Assembly (NCBI GenBank): GCA_018396775.1 | Contig: JAGTRF010000014.1 | Location: 1 to 38,981, forward strand | Reading direction: 5' to 3' | Length of the DNA stretch: 38,981 nucleotides | Source of the DNA: Candidatus Bathyarchaeota archaeon | Lineage (GTDB): Archaea; Thermoproteota; Bathyarchaeia; 40CM-2-53-6; DTDX01 | Part shown: positions 15,038 through 23,134 of the stretch, one piece after another | Layout: each line of letters opens with the position of its first letter | How positions within the stretch are numbered: position 1 is the first letter of the stretch | Notes under the pieces: model-generated | Seen by the model: the letters and a program-made list of their open reading frames with translations, nothing else | Told to the model about the DNA's origin: nothing | Database searches by the model: none | Translations under genes and position numbers: made by a program

Positions 15038-16549
15038 TTGAAACAGCTAAAAACAATAGAGGAAATAAATAAAAAAATAGAAAGAGGCGATATTGTAGTT
15101 CTAACAGCTGAAGAGATGAAGGAGCTTATAAAAACTAAAGGCGTTAAAGTAGCTGCAAAAGAAGTTGATGTAGTAACAACTGGGACTTTTGGAGCAATGT
15201 GCAGCTCAGGGGCTTTCCTAAATTTTGGTCACTCCGATCCACCAATTAAAATAGAACGATTAACAATTAATGGTGTAGAAGCTTACCATGGTGGAGCAGC
15301 TGTTGATTGTTATATTGGAGCGACTAAAATGGATCCTAATAGGCCTTTTGAGTATGGTGGAGGACATGTAATAGAAGATTTAGTGAGCGGAAAAGAAGTT
15401 GAAGTTGAAGCTAGAGGCTACGGAACAGATTGTTACCCAAGGAAATACATAAAAACTGAGGTAACAATTCATGATTTAAATCAAGCAATTCTTTGTAATC
15501 CAAGAAACTGTTATCAAAGATATAACGCTGCTACTAATGGGCGAAATGAAGTTATATACACTTATATGGGAAAACTTTTACCAAATTATGGAAATGCATC
15601 TTATGCTGGAGCAGGATGCCTTAACCCATTAACGAATGATCCTGATTATGAAACTATAGGAGTGGGAACAAGGATTTTTCTAGGAGGGGGAATAGGCTAT
15701 GTTATAGGAGAAGGAACCCAGCATGACCCTAAAAATGGTTTTGGAACATTAATGGTGAAAGGCGACTTAAAACAAATGAGTCCTAAACTCCTTAAAGGTG
15801 CAAGTTTCACTAGATATGGAACAACCTTATATGTGGGAGTTGGAATTCCAATTCCAATTTTGAATGAAGGATTAGCTAGAAAAACTGGGATTACAGATGA
15901 TGAAATAGAAATAAACCTTTTAGATTATGGGATTCCAAAAATGGAACGACCAGTTTTAAAGAAGGTTAAGTATAGCGAACTTAAATCTGGTAAGATAGAG
16001 TTAAATGAAAAAGAAATTCCTGCAGCTCCTCTCTCAAGTTTAAAAAAAGCTAGAGAAATCACTTATATTCTTAAAAAATGGATTGAAAAAGGGGAATTCT
16101 TTTTAACGGCGCCTGTTGAGCGTTTGCCTAAAGATACGGTTTTTAAACCTATGAAAATGACTAGAGGGGTTCCTTTAGCTAGGTTTATAATGGAGGAAGC
16201 TGTAACTTGTAAAGTTTATGAAAATATTAAGGATGTAGCTAAAAAAATAGTTGAAAAAGAAGTTAATCATATAATAATTGTTGATGAAGAAAATAGGATT
16301 GTTGGGCTTGTTACAAGCTTTGATATAACTAAAGCTGTAGCTGAAGGCGCAAAAACCCTACCTGAAATAATGGTTAAACAAGTTATTACAACTTTACCAG
16401 ATGAATCAATCTATTCATGCGCAAGAAAACTGGAAAAACATAAAATTTCAGCTTTACCTGTAATTGATGCGAATGGAAAAGTTTTAGGAATGGTTACTAG
16501 CGAAAGGATAAGCGCTTTAATTGGGAAAGGTGAAAATATTGAAGGCTGA
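15038..16549 (+). CDS. L-aspartate semialdehyde sulfurtransferase (DUF39) with C-terminal CBS pair
   Basis: Makes homocysteine from aspartate semialdehyde and sulfide, the route shown in methanogens for the DUF39/COG1900 protein with its NIL-ferredoxin. The 503-residue protein has the DUF39 core (about 1-360) with FGAMCSSGAFLNFGH, a candidate active-site Cys, and CNPRNCYQRYNAATNGR. A CBS-domain pair follows (about 375-500; IIVDEENRIVGLVTSFD and LPVIDANGKVLGMVTSE). I place the start at TTG 15038 because TTGGAGG lies at 15023-15029. An in-frame TTG at 14990 has no such site. The stop overlaps the ferredoxin start. The CBS pair suggests control by an adenosyl ligand such as AMP or S-adenosylmethionine. 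Confidence 0.9.
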   Translation: MKQLKTIEEINKKIERGDIVVLTAEEMKELIKTKGVKVAAKEVDVVTTGTFGAMCSSGAFLNFGHSDPPIKIERLTINGVEAYHGGAAVDCYIGATKMDPNRPFEYGGGHVIEDLVSGKEVEVEARGYGTDCYPRKYIKTEVTIHDLNQAILCNPRNCYQRYNAATNGRNEVIYTYMGKLLPNYGNASYAGAGCLNPLTNDPDYETIGVGTRIFLGGGIGYVIGEGTQHDPKNGFGTLMVKGDLKQMSPKLLKGASFTRYGTTLYVGVGIPIPILNEGLARKTGITDDEIEINLLDYGIPKMERPVLKKVKYSELKSGKIELNEKEIPAAPLSSLKKAREITYILKKWIEKGEFFLTAPVERLPKDTVFKPMKMTRGVPLARFIMEEAVTCKVYENIKDVAKKIVEKEVNHIIIVDEENRIVGLVTSFDITKAVAEGAKTLPEIMVKQVITTLPDESIYSCARKLEKHKISALPVIDANGKVLGMVTSERISALIGKGENIEG

Positions 16550-16922
16550 ATTAAAATTTAACAATAAGCGGATTGCTGAACCTATAATTTCAACAGTTGT
16601 TTTGAAAGAACAAGCAACCATAAATATTCTTAAGGCTCATGTGGATGAAACTGGAGGAAAAGTTTTTGTAGAAATTCCTGACGATAAAGCTGAGCATGTT
16701 ATTAAAGCCTTTAAAGATTTGGGTGTAGAGGTTAAGCTAGAAATTTTAGCTGAAATAACTGAAGATTGCATTCATTGTGGATACTGCGTAACCCTTTGCC
16801 CAGTTGAAGCAATAATATACGATAAAGAGAGTTTATCAGTGAAAATGATTGGTGAAAAATGCATTCAATGCGGAAGATGCGTAGATGCATGCCCTACTAA
16901 AGCAATTAAAATATGGAGATAA
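16539..16922 (+). CDS. NIL-domain ferredoxin of homocysteine biosynthesis
   Basis: A 127-residue protein. An N-terminal NIL domain (about 1-70, IISTVVLKEQATINILKAHV) precedes two [4Fe-4S] motifs, CIHCGYCVTLCP and CIQCGRCVDACP. It is the MA1822-type partner that supplies electrons or sulfur for the DUF39 sulfurtransferase. I choose TTG 16539 as start, because it follows GGTGA and gives the family-like N-terminus MKAELKF. This overlaps the upstream gene by 11 bases, consistent with coupled translation. Earlier in-frame TTG (16521) and GTG (16530) are less likely. Confidence 0.9.
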   Translation: MKAELKFNNKRIAEPIISTVVLKEQATINILKAHVDETGGKVFVEIPDDKAEHVIKAFKDLGVEVKLEILAEITEDCIHCGYCVTLCPVEAIIYDKESLSVKMIGEKCIQCGRCVDACPTKAIKIWR

Positions 16923-16925
16923 ACA

Positions 16926-17630
16926 TTGAAGATCTTTAGAAAAATTATTGAGGAAACCGATGTTTTAATAAAATCTGATAATGAAAAAGCTATAAAAAAA
17001 GCTTTAAAATCAATTGAAGAAAATAGAAGATTACTTAAAATATACTTAAAGACTCACCCTTTAATTCTTTATTCTTTAACGCCTGTTTCTATAGAGTCTA
17101 ATGCACCAGAAATAGTTAAAAGAATGGTTGAAGCATCAAATAAAGCTTATGTCGGTCCAATGGCTAGCGTAGCTGGAGCTTTAGCAGATTTAGCTCTTAA
17201 AGAAATGGTTAAAGAAGGCGCTGAAGTAGCCTTAATCGAGAATGGAGGAGAAATAGCTGTCAATTCAAAAATTGATATCAATATAAGTATTTATGCAGCT
17301 AACTCTCCTTTATCAAAAAAATTCGGTTTTAAAATTTCTCAAAAAGATTGTCCTTTAGGAATTGGAACAAGCTCATCGAAATCAACTAGAGCTTTAAGTT
17401 TCGGCGATGCTGATGCCGTAACAGTAATAGCTGAAAATGCTGCTGTTGCTGATGCATCGGCAACAGCTATATGCAATATTGTTAAAGGTGAACCTGAAGA
17501 AGCTATTCAAAAAGGTTTAAATTTAGCTAAAAAAATTAATACTGTTAAAGGCGCTATAATTATTAAAGGGAATCATATAGGTTTATGGGGAAAGCTTCCA
17601 AAACTTTTAGAAATTAATGAACTCTTTTAA
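16926..17630 (+). CDS. UPF0280 (COG2122) family protein, homocysteine pathway partner
   Basis: A 234-residue protein with the UPF0280 signature (VGPMASVAGALAD, GGEIA, and DADAVTVIAENAAVADASATA). It resembles the ApbE-like/FMN-transferase fold family. In methanogens the COG2122 gene clusters with the DUF39 and NIL genes and is reported to help sulfide-dependent homocysteine synthesis. TTG start 3 bases after the ferredoxin, so this is one operon. Its 3' end overlaps the convergent hydrolase gene by 17 bases. The exact biochemical activity is not known to me. Confidence 0.88.
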   Translation: MKIFRKIIEETDVLIKSDNEKAIKKALKSIEENRRLLKIYLKTHPLILYSLTPVSIESNAPEIVKRMVEASNKAYVGPMASVAGALADLALKEMVKEGAEVALIENGGEIAVNSKIDINISIYAANSPLSKKFGFKISQKDCPLGIGTSSSKSTRALSFGDADAVTVIAENAAVADASATAICNIVKGEPEEAIQKGLNLAKKINTVKGAIIIKGNHIGLWGKLPKLLEINELF

Positions 17631-19689
17631 CTCTTTTTAATAGTAAGATTGTGGCCGCTCCAAAAATCAAACCTAATAAAATAGAGAGGGATTGAAATCC
17701 TGGAATTAAAGACGCATTCAATTGAATTTCTTTTTCAACTTTTAAACCATCAATGCTTCCTATAAGCTTATATACGCCTGGGGGAACTTGCCCTCCATCA
17801 TTATAAATTTGACTCCAAGTAAACACGTATATTAATGTTTGTTTCGGGTCTATAAACTCATAAATGTTTTTTGAAGGTTCAGAAGCTAAATAAACTATTT
17901 CTCCTTTAGAGTTAACAATCTTAAACATTACAGAGCTTCTTTCATAGGTTACACGTTGTTGACCAGTATTTGTTGCTTTAAGTTTAAAAGAAATTTTTTC
18001 ACCAATAAGAAATTGAGTTTTCTCAATTTCAATACTTAAGTTTAAGCTTATTTTTTGCTTTAAATATTTAATTTCAAATTTTTGTTGATTAAAACTCGCA
18101 TTAATAGCTTCTTCAGGCAGTTTAATCACTAAAATATTTAGGCTTGAAGGGCCAAAAATTTTGCTTTCATCCTTAATGTTATAAAAATTGAATGCCTCAT
18201 CTGTTTGATTCAAACTCCAACCTTTAAAAGAATGCAATTTTATAACATATGAATCTTCCTCCTCTTTAGAAAAGTTTTCAATGATGAAAGCTAGGTAAGC
18301 TTCCTTCTTTATTTTATCAAAAACTAAGTTTATTGTTGAATCGTTTACTTTCCAATTTATTTTTTTAAAGTTTAAAGTTAAATTTTCCTTATATTTTTCA
18401 TAACCTTCCTCTAAATAAAAGTATCTTTGAGAAGCAAAATCTTCTTTAAAAAATGAAGCTTTACAAAAACCTTTTTCACCAACAACTTTAACTTCAAGTT
18501 TTGCTAAAGCTTCTCCACCTTTAATATTAAACCATAAGCTTCTTGCTTTCTCTATGAACTTAACAGTTAAATTATATGCTTTTCCATTGTAATGCGCGCC
18601 ATTCTCTTCCTTAACCCAAACTTCATGGCTTGAATCTGGAATTAAATTCCATTCCTTAAAATACCATGGCATATCAGTTTTTTCTGGGGCATTATCGTAA
18701 AATTCTTTTCCTTGAGGCCAAAGATCATCACTCCAAACTTTACCATAAATTAATTGAATGTTAGCTTTTATACTGTTTGCATAAGAAACTGAATCTAACA
18801 AGCCTTTTATACCTTTTAATGGCGCACTTATTATTATTGCTCCATTTGGAGCTACCCAATTTTCTGGATCTCTAATAGCAACCTCATATCCTACTGCCAC
18901 TCCCCCTGTTGAATAACCAATTAAATAAGTGAAGTTACATCCCTTTTTTAAAATCCAATCACGAATATTTTTTAAAAATTCACTGTTTGGATAATAGCTT
19001 AATGCATAAAATTCTTGTGTGGTAAATGGAACTAAAATCCTATTCACTCCTTTTCTTAAAGCTAAAACATTATATTCTTTAGCTAAATCATTTATATACA
19101 TCATCGCGCTGAAAGTCTCCATCTCATAAGGATTTATAGTTACATGATCTTTATATGCGTGTCCACCACTTAACCATATTATACATGAATCACTAAAATT
19201 ATTACTCCAATAATACCATTCAACTCCATCAATATTCACTATTAATGGTTTTTGCTCAATATAACTTTCCCCCTCGTTTAAGCTATAAACTTCTATAGAA
19301 AATTCTGCAATACATTTTCGATCAGTAATCCAAAAGTTTTGATACCAATATCTAGTAACCACTTTTAGATTTAAATTCATGGGCTTCAATGGGGCAGTAA
19401 CAGTTAAATCAAAAGTTTTAACAGCTGTACCGGTTAGATAGTATTTAATACAATCAAATACTGTAGTGAAATTTTCATGAAAAACTCCTAATTCTGCTAT
19501 TGTCCAGCTATCATAAGAATAGCTTATGAAGACTTTTATATTAAAAGCTTCCCCAGCAGCAACTTGCTTAGGATATTCAACTTTAAGTATTTCAATGTTT
19601 GGGGAAGCTTTGCAAGCGATAGAAAAAATCGTTAATGAAATTATTATTGTTATAAAAGTTAATTGAAAACATGTTTTATTAAACTTCAT
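17614..19689 (-). CDS. Secreted alpha/beta hydrolase with BsuPI-like domain and C-terminal membrane anchor
   Basis: A 691-residue extracellular protein. Residues 1-28 are a signal peptide. About 30-135 form a beta-sandwich domain. About 145-390 read as an alpha/beta hydrolase, with IIWLSGGH (170-177) and nucleophile elbow GYSTGG (Ser260). About 410-540 have no recognised domain. About 555-660 resemble a BsuPI domain (FKLKATNTGQQRVTY and QVPPGVYKL). The end is a PGF-type tail: IPGF, a hydrophobic stretch and KRVKR, as in archaeosortase or sorting-signal proteins. The true substrate is unknown; esterase or peptidase activity is possible. ATG start. It is convergent with the UPF0280 gene. No sortase gene is in the window. 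Confidence 0.72.
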   Translation of the reverse strand: MKFNKTCFQLTFITIIISLTIFSIACKASPNIEILKVEYPKQVAAGEAFNIKVFISYSYDSWTIAELGVFHENFTTVFDCIKYYLTGTAVKTFDLTVTAPLKPMNLNLKVVTRYWYQNFWITDRKCIAEFSIEVYSLNEGESYIEQKPLIVNIDGVEWYYWSNNFSDSCIIWLSGGHAYKDHVTINPYEMETFSAMMYINDLAKEYNVLALRKGVNRILVPFTTQEFYALSYYPNSEFLKNIRDWILKKGCNFTYLIGYSTGGVAVGYEVAIRDPENWVAPNGAIIISAPLKGIKGLLDSVSYANSIKANIQLIYGKVWSDDLWPQGKEFYDNAPEKTDMPWYFKEWNLIPDSSHEVWVKEENGAHYNGKAYNLTVKFIEKARSLWFNIKGGEALAKLEVKVVGEKGFCKASFFKEDFASQRYFYLEEGYEKYKENLTLNFKKINWKVNDSTINLVFDKIKKEAYLAFIIENFSKEEEDSYVIKLHSFKGWSLNQTDEAFNFYNIKDESKIFGPSSLNILVIKLPEEAINASFNQQKFEIKYLKQKISLNLSIEIEKTQFLIGEKISFKLKATNTGQQRVTYERSSVMFKIVNSKGEIVYLASEPSKNIYEFIDPKQTLIYVFTWSQIYNDGGQVPPGVYKLIGSIDGLKVEKEIQLNASLIPGFQSLSILLGLIFGAATILLLKRVKRVH

Positions 19690-20380
19690 TTTTAATCTTA
19701 ACCTATAAATTAATTAAGAAATATTTTAAGCTATACTTAAGCTAATAAATTAAATCAATTATTGTAAACTCAACATAAAGTATATGAATGCTTCAGGAAA
19801 ATTCTTGTTTTCCCTTAAAAAATCTAGGGGATTATGTAAATTGATAAAAATTGAGCATTATTTAAGATAAACGCAAACAATTCAGAAACAGGATATAGAA
19901 ATAAAAATATTTAACAAAAATTTAGAAATTTTTCAAGTTTATTATTAGTTAAAGCATTACTTTTTCTTCTTCTTCTTTTCTTCCTTCTTTTCCTCTGACA
20001 AGGTTTTCGCCTCCCGCTTAGTAATTATGAATTATGTGAGATGGCACATCTATTTAACCTTTACTAAACATTTTTTAAGTGAAAAACAGCCACTCCTTAT
20101 AAACCATCTTGATATCGCTTTTTACATAAAGAGGTTAAATTTAGAAGGGAGTCATCACTATTTAAAGTTTCAGCTGAAAATAAAATTAACTAAAAATAAA
20201 CGTTAATTCATAAAATTATTAAAAAATACTTTTTAACTGAGTAAAGTAATTAAATTAATAAACTTTGAGCCTAAATTAACTTTAAAATAAAGGTTAATTA
20301 GATTTTAAACGTTTTTCCTAATTATTTCATTAATTTATTCACTAAAATACAACGTGTTAATTAAAATAGGAAAAGGAAAT
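19690..20380. other. Long AT-rich intergenic region with one possible micro-ORF
   Basis: This 690-base stretch lies between two minus-strand genes. Apart from the micro-ORF at 19957-20001 it holds no ORF of recognisable protein and no RNA gene I can identify. The part nearest 19690 should hold the promoter of the secreted hydrolase. Around 20045-20060 a minus-strand TATA-like ggttaaatag lies about 50 bases ahead of the micro-ORF start. The stretch 20160-20380 is very AT-rich without visible structure. Confidence 0.5.
19957..20001 (-). CDS. Possible 14-residue Lys/Glu-rich micro-ORF
   Basis: A TTG-started reading frame encodes MSEEKKEEKKKKKK and then stops. It is preceded by a strong ribosome binding site (GGGAGG, about 7 bases from the TTG), and a TATA-like box lies about 50 bases upstream. 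In a genome that often uses TTG this arrangement resembles a real expressed unit. The product is too short and simple to assign, and the K/E run could also be chance in purine-rich DNA. It may be a short basic peptide, a leader, or the end of a decayed gene. Confidence 0.3.
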   Translation of the reverse strand: MSEEKKEEKKKKKK

Positions 20381-21445
20381 CTATTTTTCCTCTAAAGCTT
20401 TCTGTTCTGAGCTTTCAATAAATTGCTCCATCTCTCTTACTGCTCTATCAATAGCAACTTCAGCTATGCCAACAGCTATTTCACCAACTCTATGCAGATT
20501 CCCTATTATTCGCCTCAAAAGTAAAGCTTCAAAAAGCATTTCAGGATACAAGTTTTCTTCAATTATTTTGTAGGCTTCCGGCTCCAAAACTTTTTTAAAA
20601 CTGTTTGCTACTGAATTCGCTAAGTTTGCATCAGTATTTATTACGCTTTTAACTGCTTTTTCAGTTAAATCTCTTATTTTTTTAGCGTATTCCTCTATTA
20701 TATTCTTTGTTTTTTCACTTACTCCTATGCCTTTTTCTTCTACTTTTTCAATTTCTTCAGCTATTTTCTCCGCCCAATCAGCCATCCTTTCTAGGATATT
20801 CGCAATAATATTCATTGTTAAGATATCTTCAACATCATTTAAGCCTATTTTTTGAGCCATGCTAGGGTTTTTTTGCGCTTCATTTAAAAGCCTTAAAATT
20901 AATAGATAAATTCTATTAGCTTCTTTTTCCCTTCGTCTAGCATCTTCAGCCAGCTCTAAATTTGCTTCTTTTAAAGCTTGAATCGCCTCCTCTAACATTA
21001 TTAGGAATAAAGTATAAAGCCGGCGAAGAGTAACATCAATTGGAAACATAAGAGGATTTATAGAGCATTGCAATATTACATAAGAACTTGTCTCCTCAAC
21101 TATATTTAATCCAATTAGTTTAAATTCCGCCTCTCTAATCGCTTCAATAATATTGCTTTTAAGCCGTCCACTGGAAAAAACCTTGATAACATCAAAACCG
21201 TTAATGTAACCTGCTACTATAAGCCTTTCAATGCTTTCCCCTTCTTGATACAAATCAGCTTTAATAACGCAAGCTTTTTGAGTTTCTGTAGAGGCTTCGC
21301 CTTTAAAAATTCTTAAGGATCCATCTCTTTCTGGAGTTATCGTTATCACTTCCCCCTTCTTTAAACCAGTTTTCTTCACCCAACTATTTGGTAAAGAAAC
21401 TGTTAACGTTGATCTGCCGACAAGCTGGATTTTACGTTTTTCCAA
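20381..21445 (-). CDS. PhoU-domain protein with N-terminal AbrB-like DNA-binding domain
   Basis: A 354-residue regulator. Residues 1-50 are an AbrB/SpoVT-type swapped-hairpin (KIQLVGRSTLTVSLPNSWVKKTGLKKGEVI in outline). About 120-340 form a PhoU-type helical bundle with acidic helices (ILERMADWAEKIAEEI and NLHRVGEIAVGIAEVAIDRA) that bind metal clusters in PhoU proteins. This archaeal architecture is usually annotated as a phosphate uptake regulator. No pst genes are adjacent, so the regulated target is unknown. TTG start at 21445. About 690 bases of non-coding DNA follow it. Confidence 0.82.
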   Translation of the reverse strand: MEKRKIQLVGRSTLTVSLPNSWVKKTGLKKGEVITITPERDGSLRIFKGEASTETQKACVIKADLYQEGESIERLIVAGYINGFDVIKVFSSGRLKSNIIEAIREAEFKLIGLNIVEETSSYVILQCSINPLMFPIDVTLRRLYTLFLIMLEEAIQALKEANLELAEDARRREKEANRIYLLILRLLNEAQKNPSMAQKIGLNDVEDILTMNIIANILERMADWAEKIAEEIEKVEEKGIGVSEKTKNIIEEYAKKIRDLTEKAVKSVINTDANLANSVANSFKKVLEPEAYKIIEENLYPEMLFEALLLRRIIGNLHRVGEIAVGIAEVAIDRAVREMEQFIESSEQKALEEK

Positions 21446-22018
21446 GTTTTATCACTCTCTGATAATTACTAAATATTTACCAAAATTTATTGTATACCGA
21501 AAATATTTAAATTCTTTTTTCTATAAGCAATTACCAAAATGGAAAGAAATAAAAATAATAATCCCAGTTAAAAAATAACCATAATTACGCTTATCCACAA
21601 TGAAAAACCCTCTTACTCATTTAGGTAAATTAGGATTTAGCTCAATTAAAAAAAGCTTAGTAAAAAAGAATTTATAGGATTTAAGGAGTTATTCCCCAAA
21701 GAGTTAAGAGAGTATGAGTTGCTGTATGATCGTTTACAAACTTTAAAAAACGCTAGTTAAGAAGCCTAAAAACTTAAAGAAAGATCTTCCTATTTAAAGG
21801 AAAAGGTTAAGACAACTTTAGAAAAGTTAAAGCTGTTTTAGGGATGCTAAATCGATTCTTCAAATAATTTAAGCTTTAAATTAATTGGTTCTTAAAGTAT
21901 AGGTGAATTTGACTATATATTCACTAAAGCTGGAATAGCTAAAATAAATTTATAAACAAAAAAGTTATAATTGCTCAATTTGATCATTTTAAAAGAATAG
22001 AGTGCTTTAATAATGAAA
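21446..22018. other. AT-rich intergenic region with a decayed coding remnant
   Basis: The 573-base gap separates the PhoU-like gene from the DRTGG-protein gene, both on the minus strand. The part at 21446-21560 is the likely PhoU-gene promoter region. A broken plus-strand frame is described separately at 21650-21841. The rest (21842-22018) has no feature that I can support. Confidence 0.45.
21650..21841 (+). pseudogene. Remnant of a coiled-coil protein gene, interrupted by stops
   Basis: One plus-strand frame reads like a charged helical protein (FKELFPKELREYELLYDRL, then KERSSYLKEKVKTTLEKL). It is interrupted by TAA at 21758-21760, TAA at 21767-21769 and TAG at 21839-21841. There is no ATG/GTG start; an in-frame TTG occurs only at 21719. 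Codon choice between the stops looks coding-like. I read it as a degenerate fragment of unknown parentage. Chance similarity in AT-rich DNA cannot be excluded. Confidence 0.28.
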
Positions 22019-23092
22019 TTATACTTCTTCAAGTATTCGTTTCCAGCTTATATTTTCTTCAAAAATCTGCTTTGCAATTTTTATTCTTTCTTCATCTATT
22101 AATTTAGTTTTTCCAATTATTTTTTGAAGTAATTGAAGTGTTGTAAATGTATCATAAGAAACAAGAATTAATGGTATTTTTAGTTCATCAGCTTTTGGAA
22201 AAACTTTAATACTTGGGTAAAGGTTTCCCGTTAGAATTATACCTGAAGCTTTGGTTTCTAAGGCTGCAAGAATTAAATCGGTTCTATCGCCTCCTGTAAT
22301 AATTAGTTTATTTGTGGTTTTTCTAAAATATTTCATGGAGCTTTCAACGCTCATGGCTCCTACGAGAAAAGTTTGAACAAGATTATTTATTCCCTCTTCT
22401 CCAGCCAAAATTTTTCCATCAATTTTCTCATAAATCTCCTTTACAGTTAATGAATTTAATATCGAATTCTCAGGGATAACACCTAGAAGTTCTAGATCAT
22501 GCATGTTAAGAAAATTTTTTATTACAGTATTAGCAAAGTCTATTTTCTCCTGAGGAACTTTGTTAAGGATTATCCCATATGGTTTCAGGCCCCATTTTAA
22601 ACAATAATCTTTGGCTTGAACAGCTTCATCTATTAAAAAATCTCCCTTAAACTGATGAACTAAAATAAATTTCGATGAAAACGCTTTTGCAAGTTTTGGT
22701 GCACATAAATTTATAAATGCTCCTGTAGAAAGCGTATGGCCCCCTTCTATTAAAATAACGTCTTTTTCTATCGAAATTTCTTTAAAAGAAGCATAAATTT
22801 TTTCCTCATATTCTTTAAGGTTTCTTCCAATAAAACTTTTTAGGAAATCTGCTTCTGAAAGAACTATAGGGCATATAATTTTATTTTCTTCTTTAAGGTT
22901 AAGAAGCTTCTTCATAAATTCAACATCCTCATCCATTGGAAATCTTTGAGAGTTTACTAATGAAGCTGAACCTATGGGTTTAAAATACCCAACTTTTCTT
23001 CCCTCTTCCCTAGCTTTTAGTGCTAAAGGAATTGCAACAAAGCTTTTTCCAGCCGACTCTTCAATTGAAGCTATATAAATCGTTTTATTCAG
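22019..23092 (-). CDS. DRTGG-domain P-loop protein (phosphotransacetylase N-terminal domain family)
   Basis: A BioD/CobB-like P-loop protein followed by a DRTGG domain, like the N-terminal regulatory half of bacterial Pta but without the transacetylase domain. The P-loop lies in SIEESAGKS (residues 9-17) and KPIGS follows. ILIEGG-type and PYGIILNKVP segments belong to the NTPase core. The DRTGG part has TGGDRTDLI. The first ATG (at 22936) would delete the P-loop. Conserved coding runs 52 codons further to a CTG (23090-23092) or ATT just upstream, right after GGGAGGGG and an in-frame TAG. The 357-aa length fits the family. It sits 42 bases downstream of ADP-forming acetyl-CoA synthetase on the same strand, suggesting a joint acetate/acetyl-CoA role. 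Confidence 0.82.
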   Translation of the reverse strand: MNKTIYIASIEESAGKSFVAIPLALKAREEGRKVGYFKPIGSASLVNSQRFPMDEDVEFMKKLLNLKEENKIICPIVLSEADFLKSFIGRNLKEYEEKIYASFKEISIEKDVILIEGGHTLSTGAFINLCAPKLAKAFSSKFILVHQFKGDFLIDEAVQAKDYCLKWGLKPYGIILNKVPQEKIDFANTVIKNFLNMHDLELLGVIPENSILNSLTVKEIYEKIDGKILAGEEGINNLVQTFLVGAMSVESSMKYFRKTTNKLIITGGDRTDLILAALETKASGIILTGNLYPSIKVFPKADELKIPLILVSYDTFTTLQLLQKIIGKTKLIDEERIKIAKQIFEENISWKRILEEV

Positions 23093-23134
23093 AATTTTCC
23101 CCTCCCACTATTTTCTTTCTTCTTCATCCAATAT

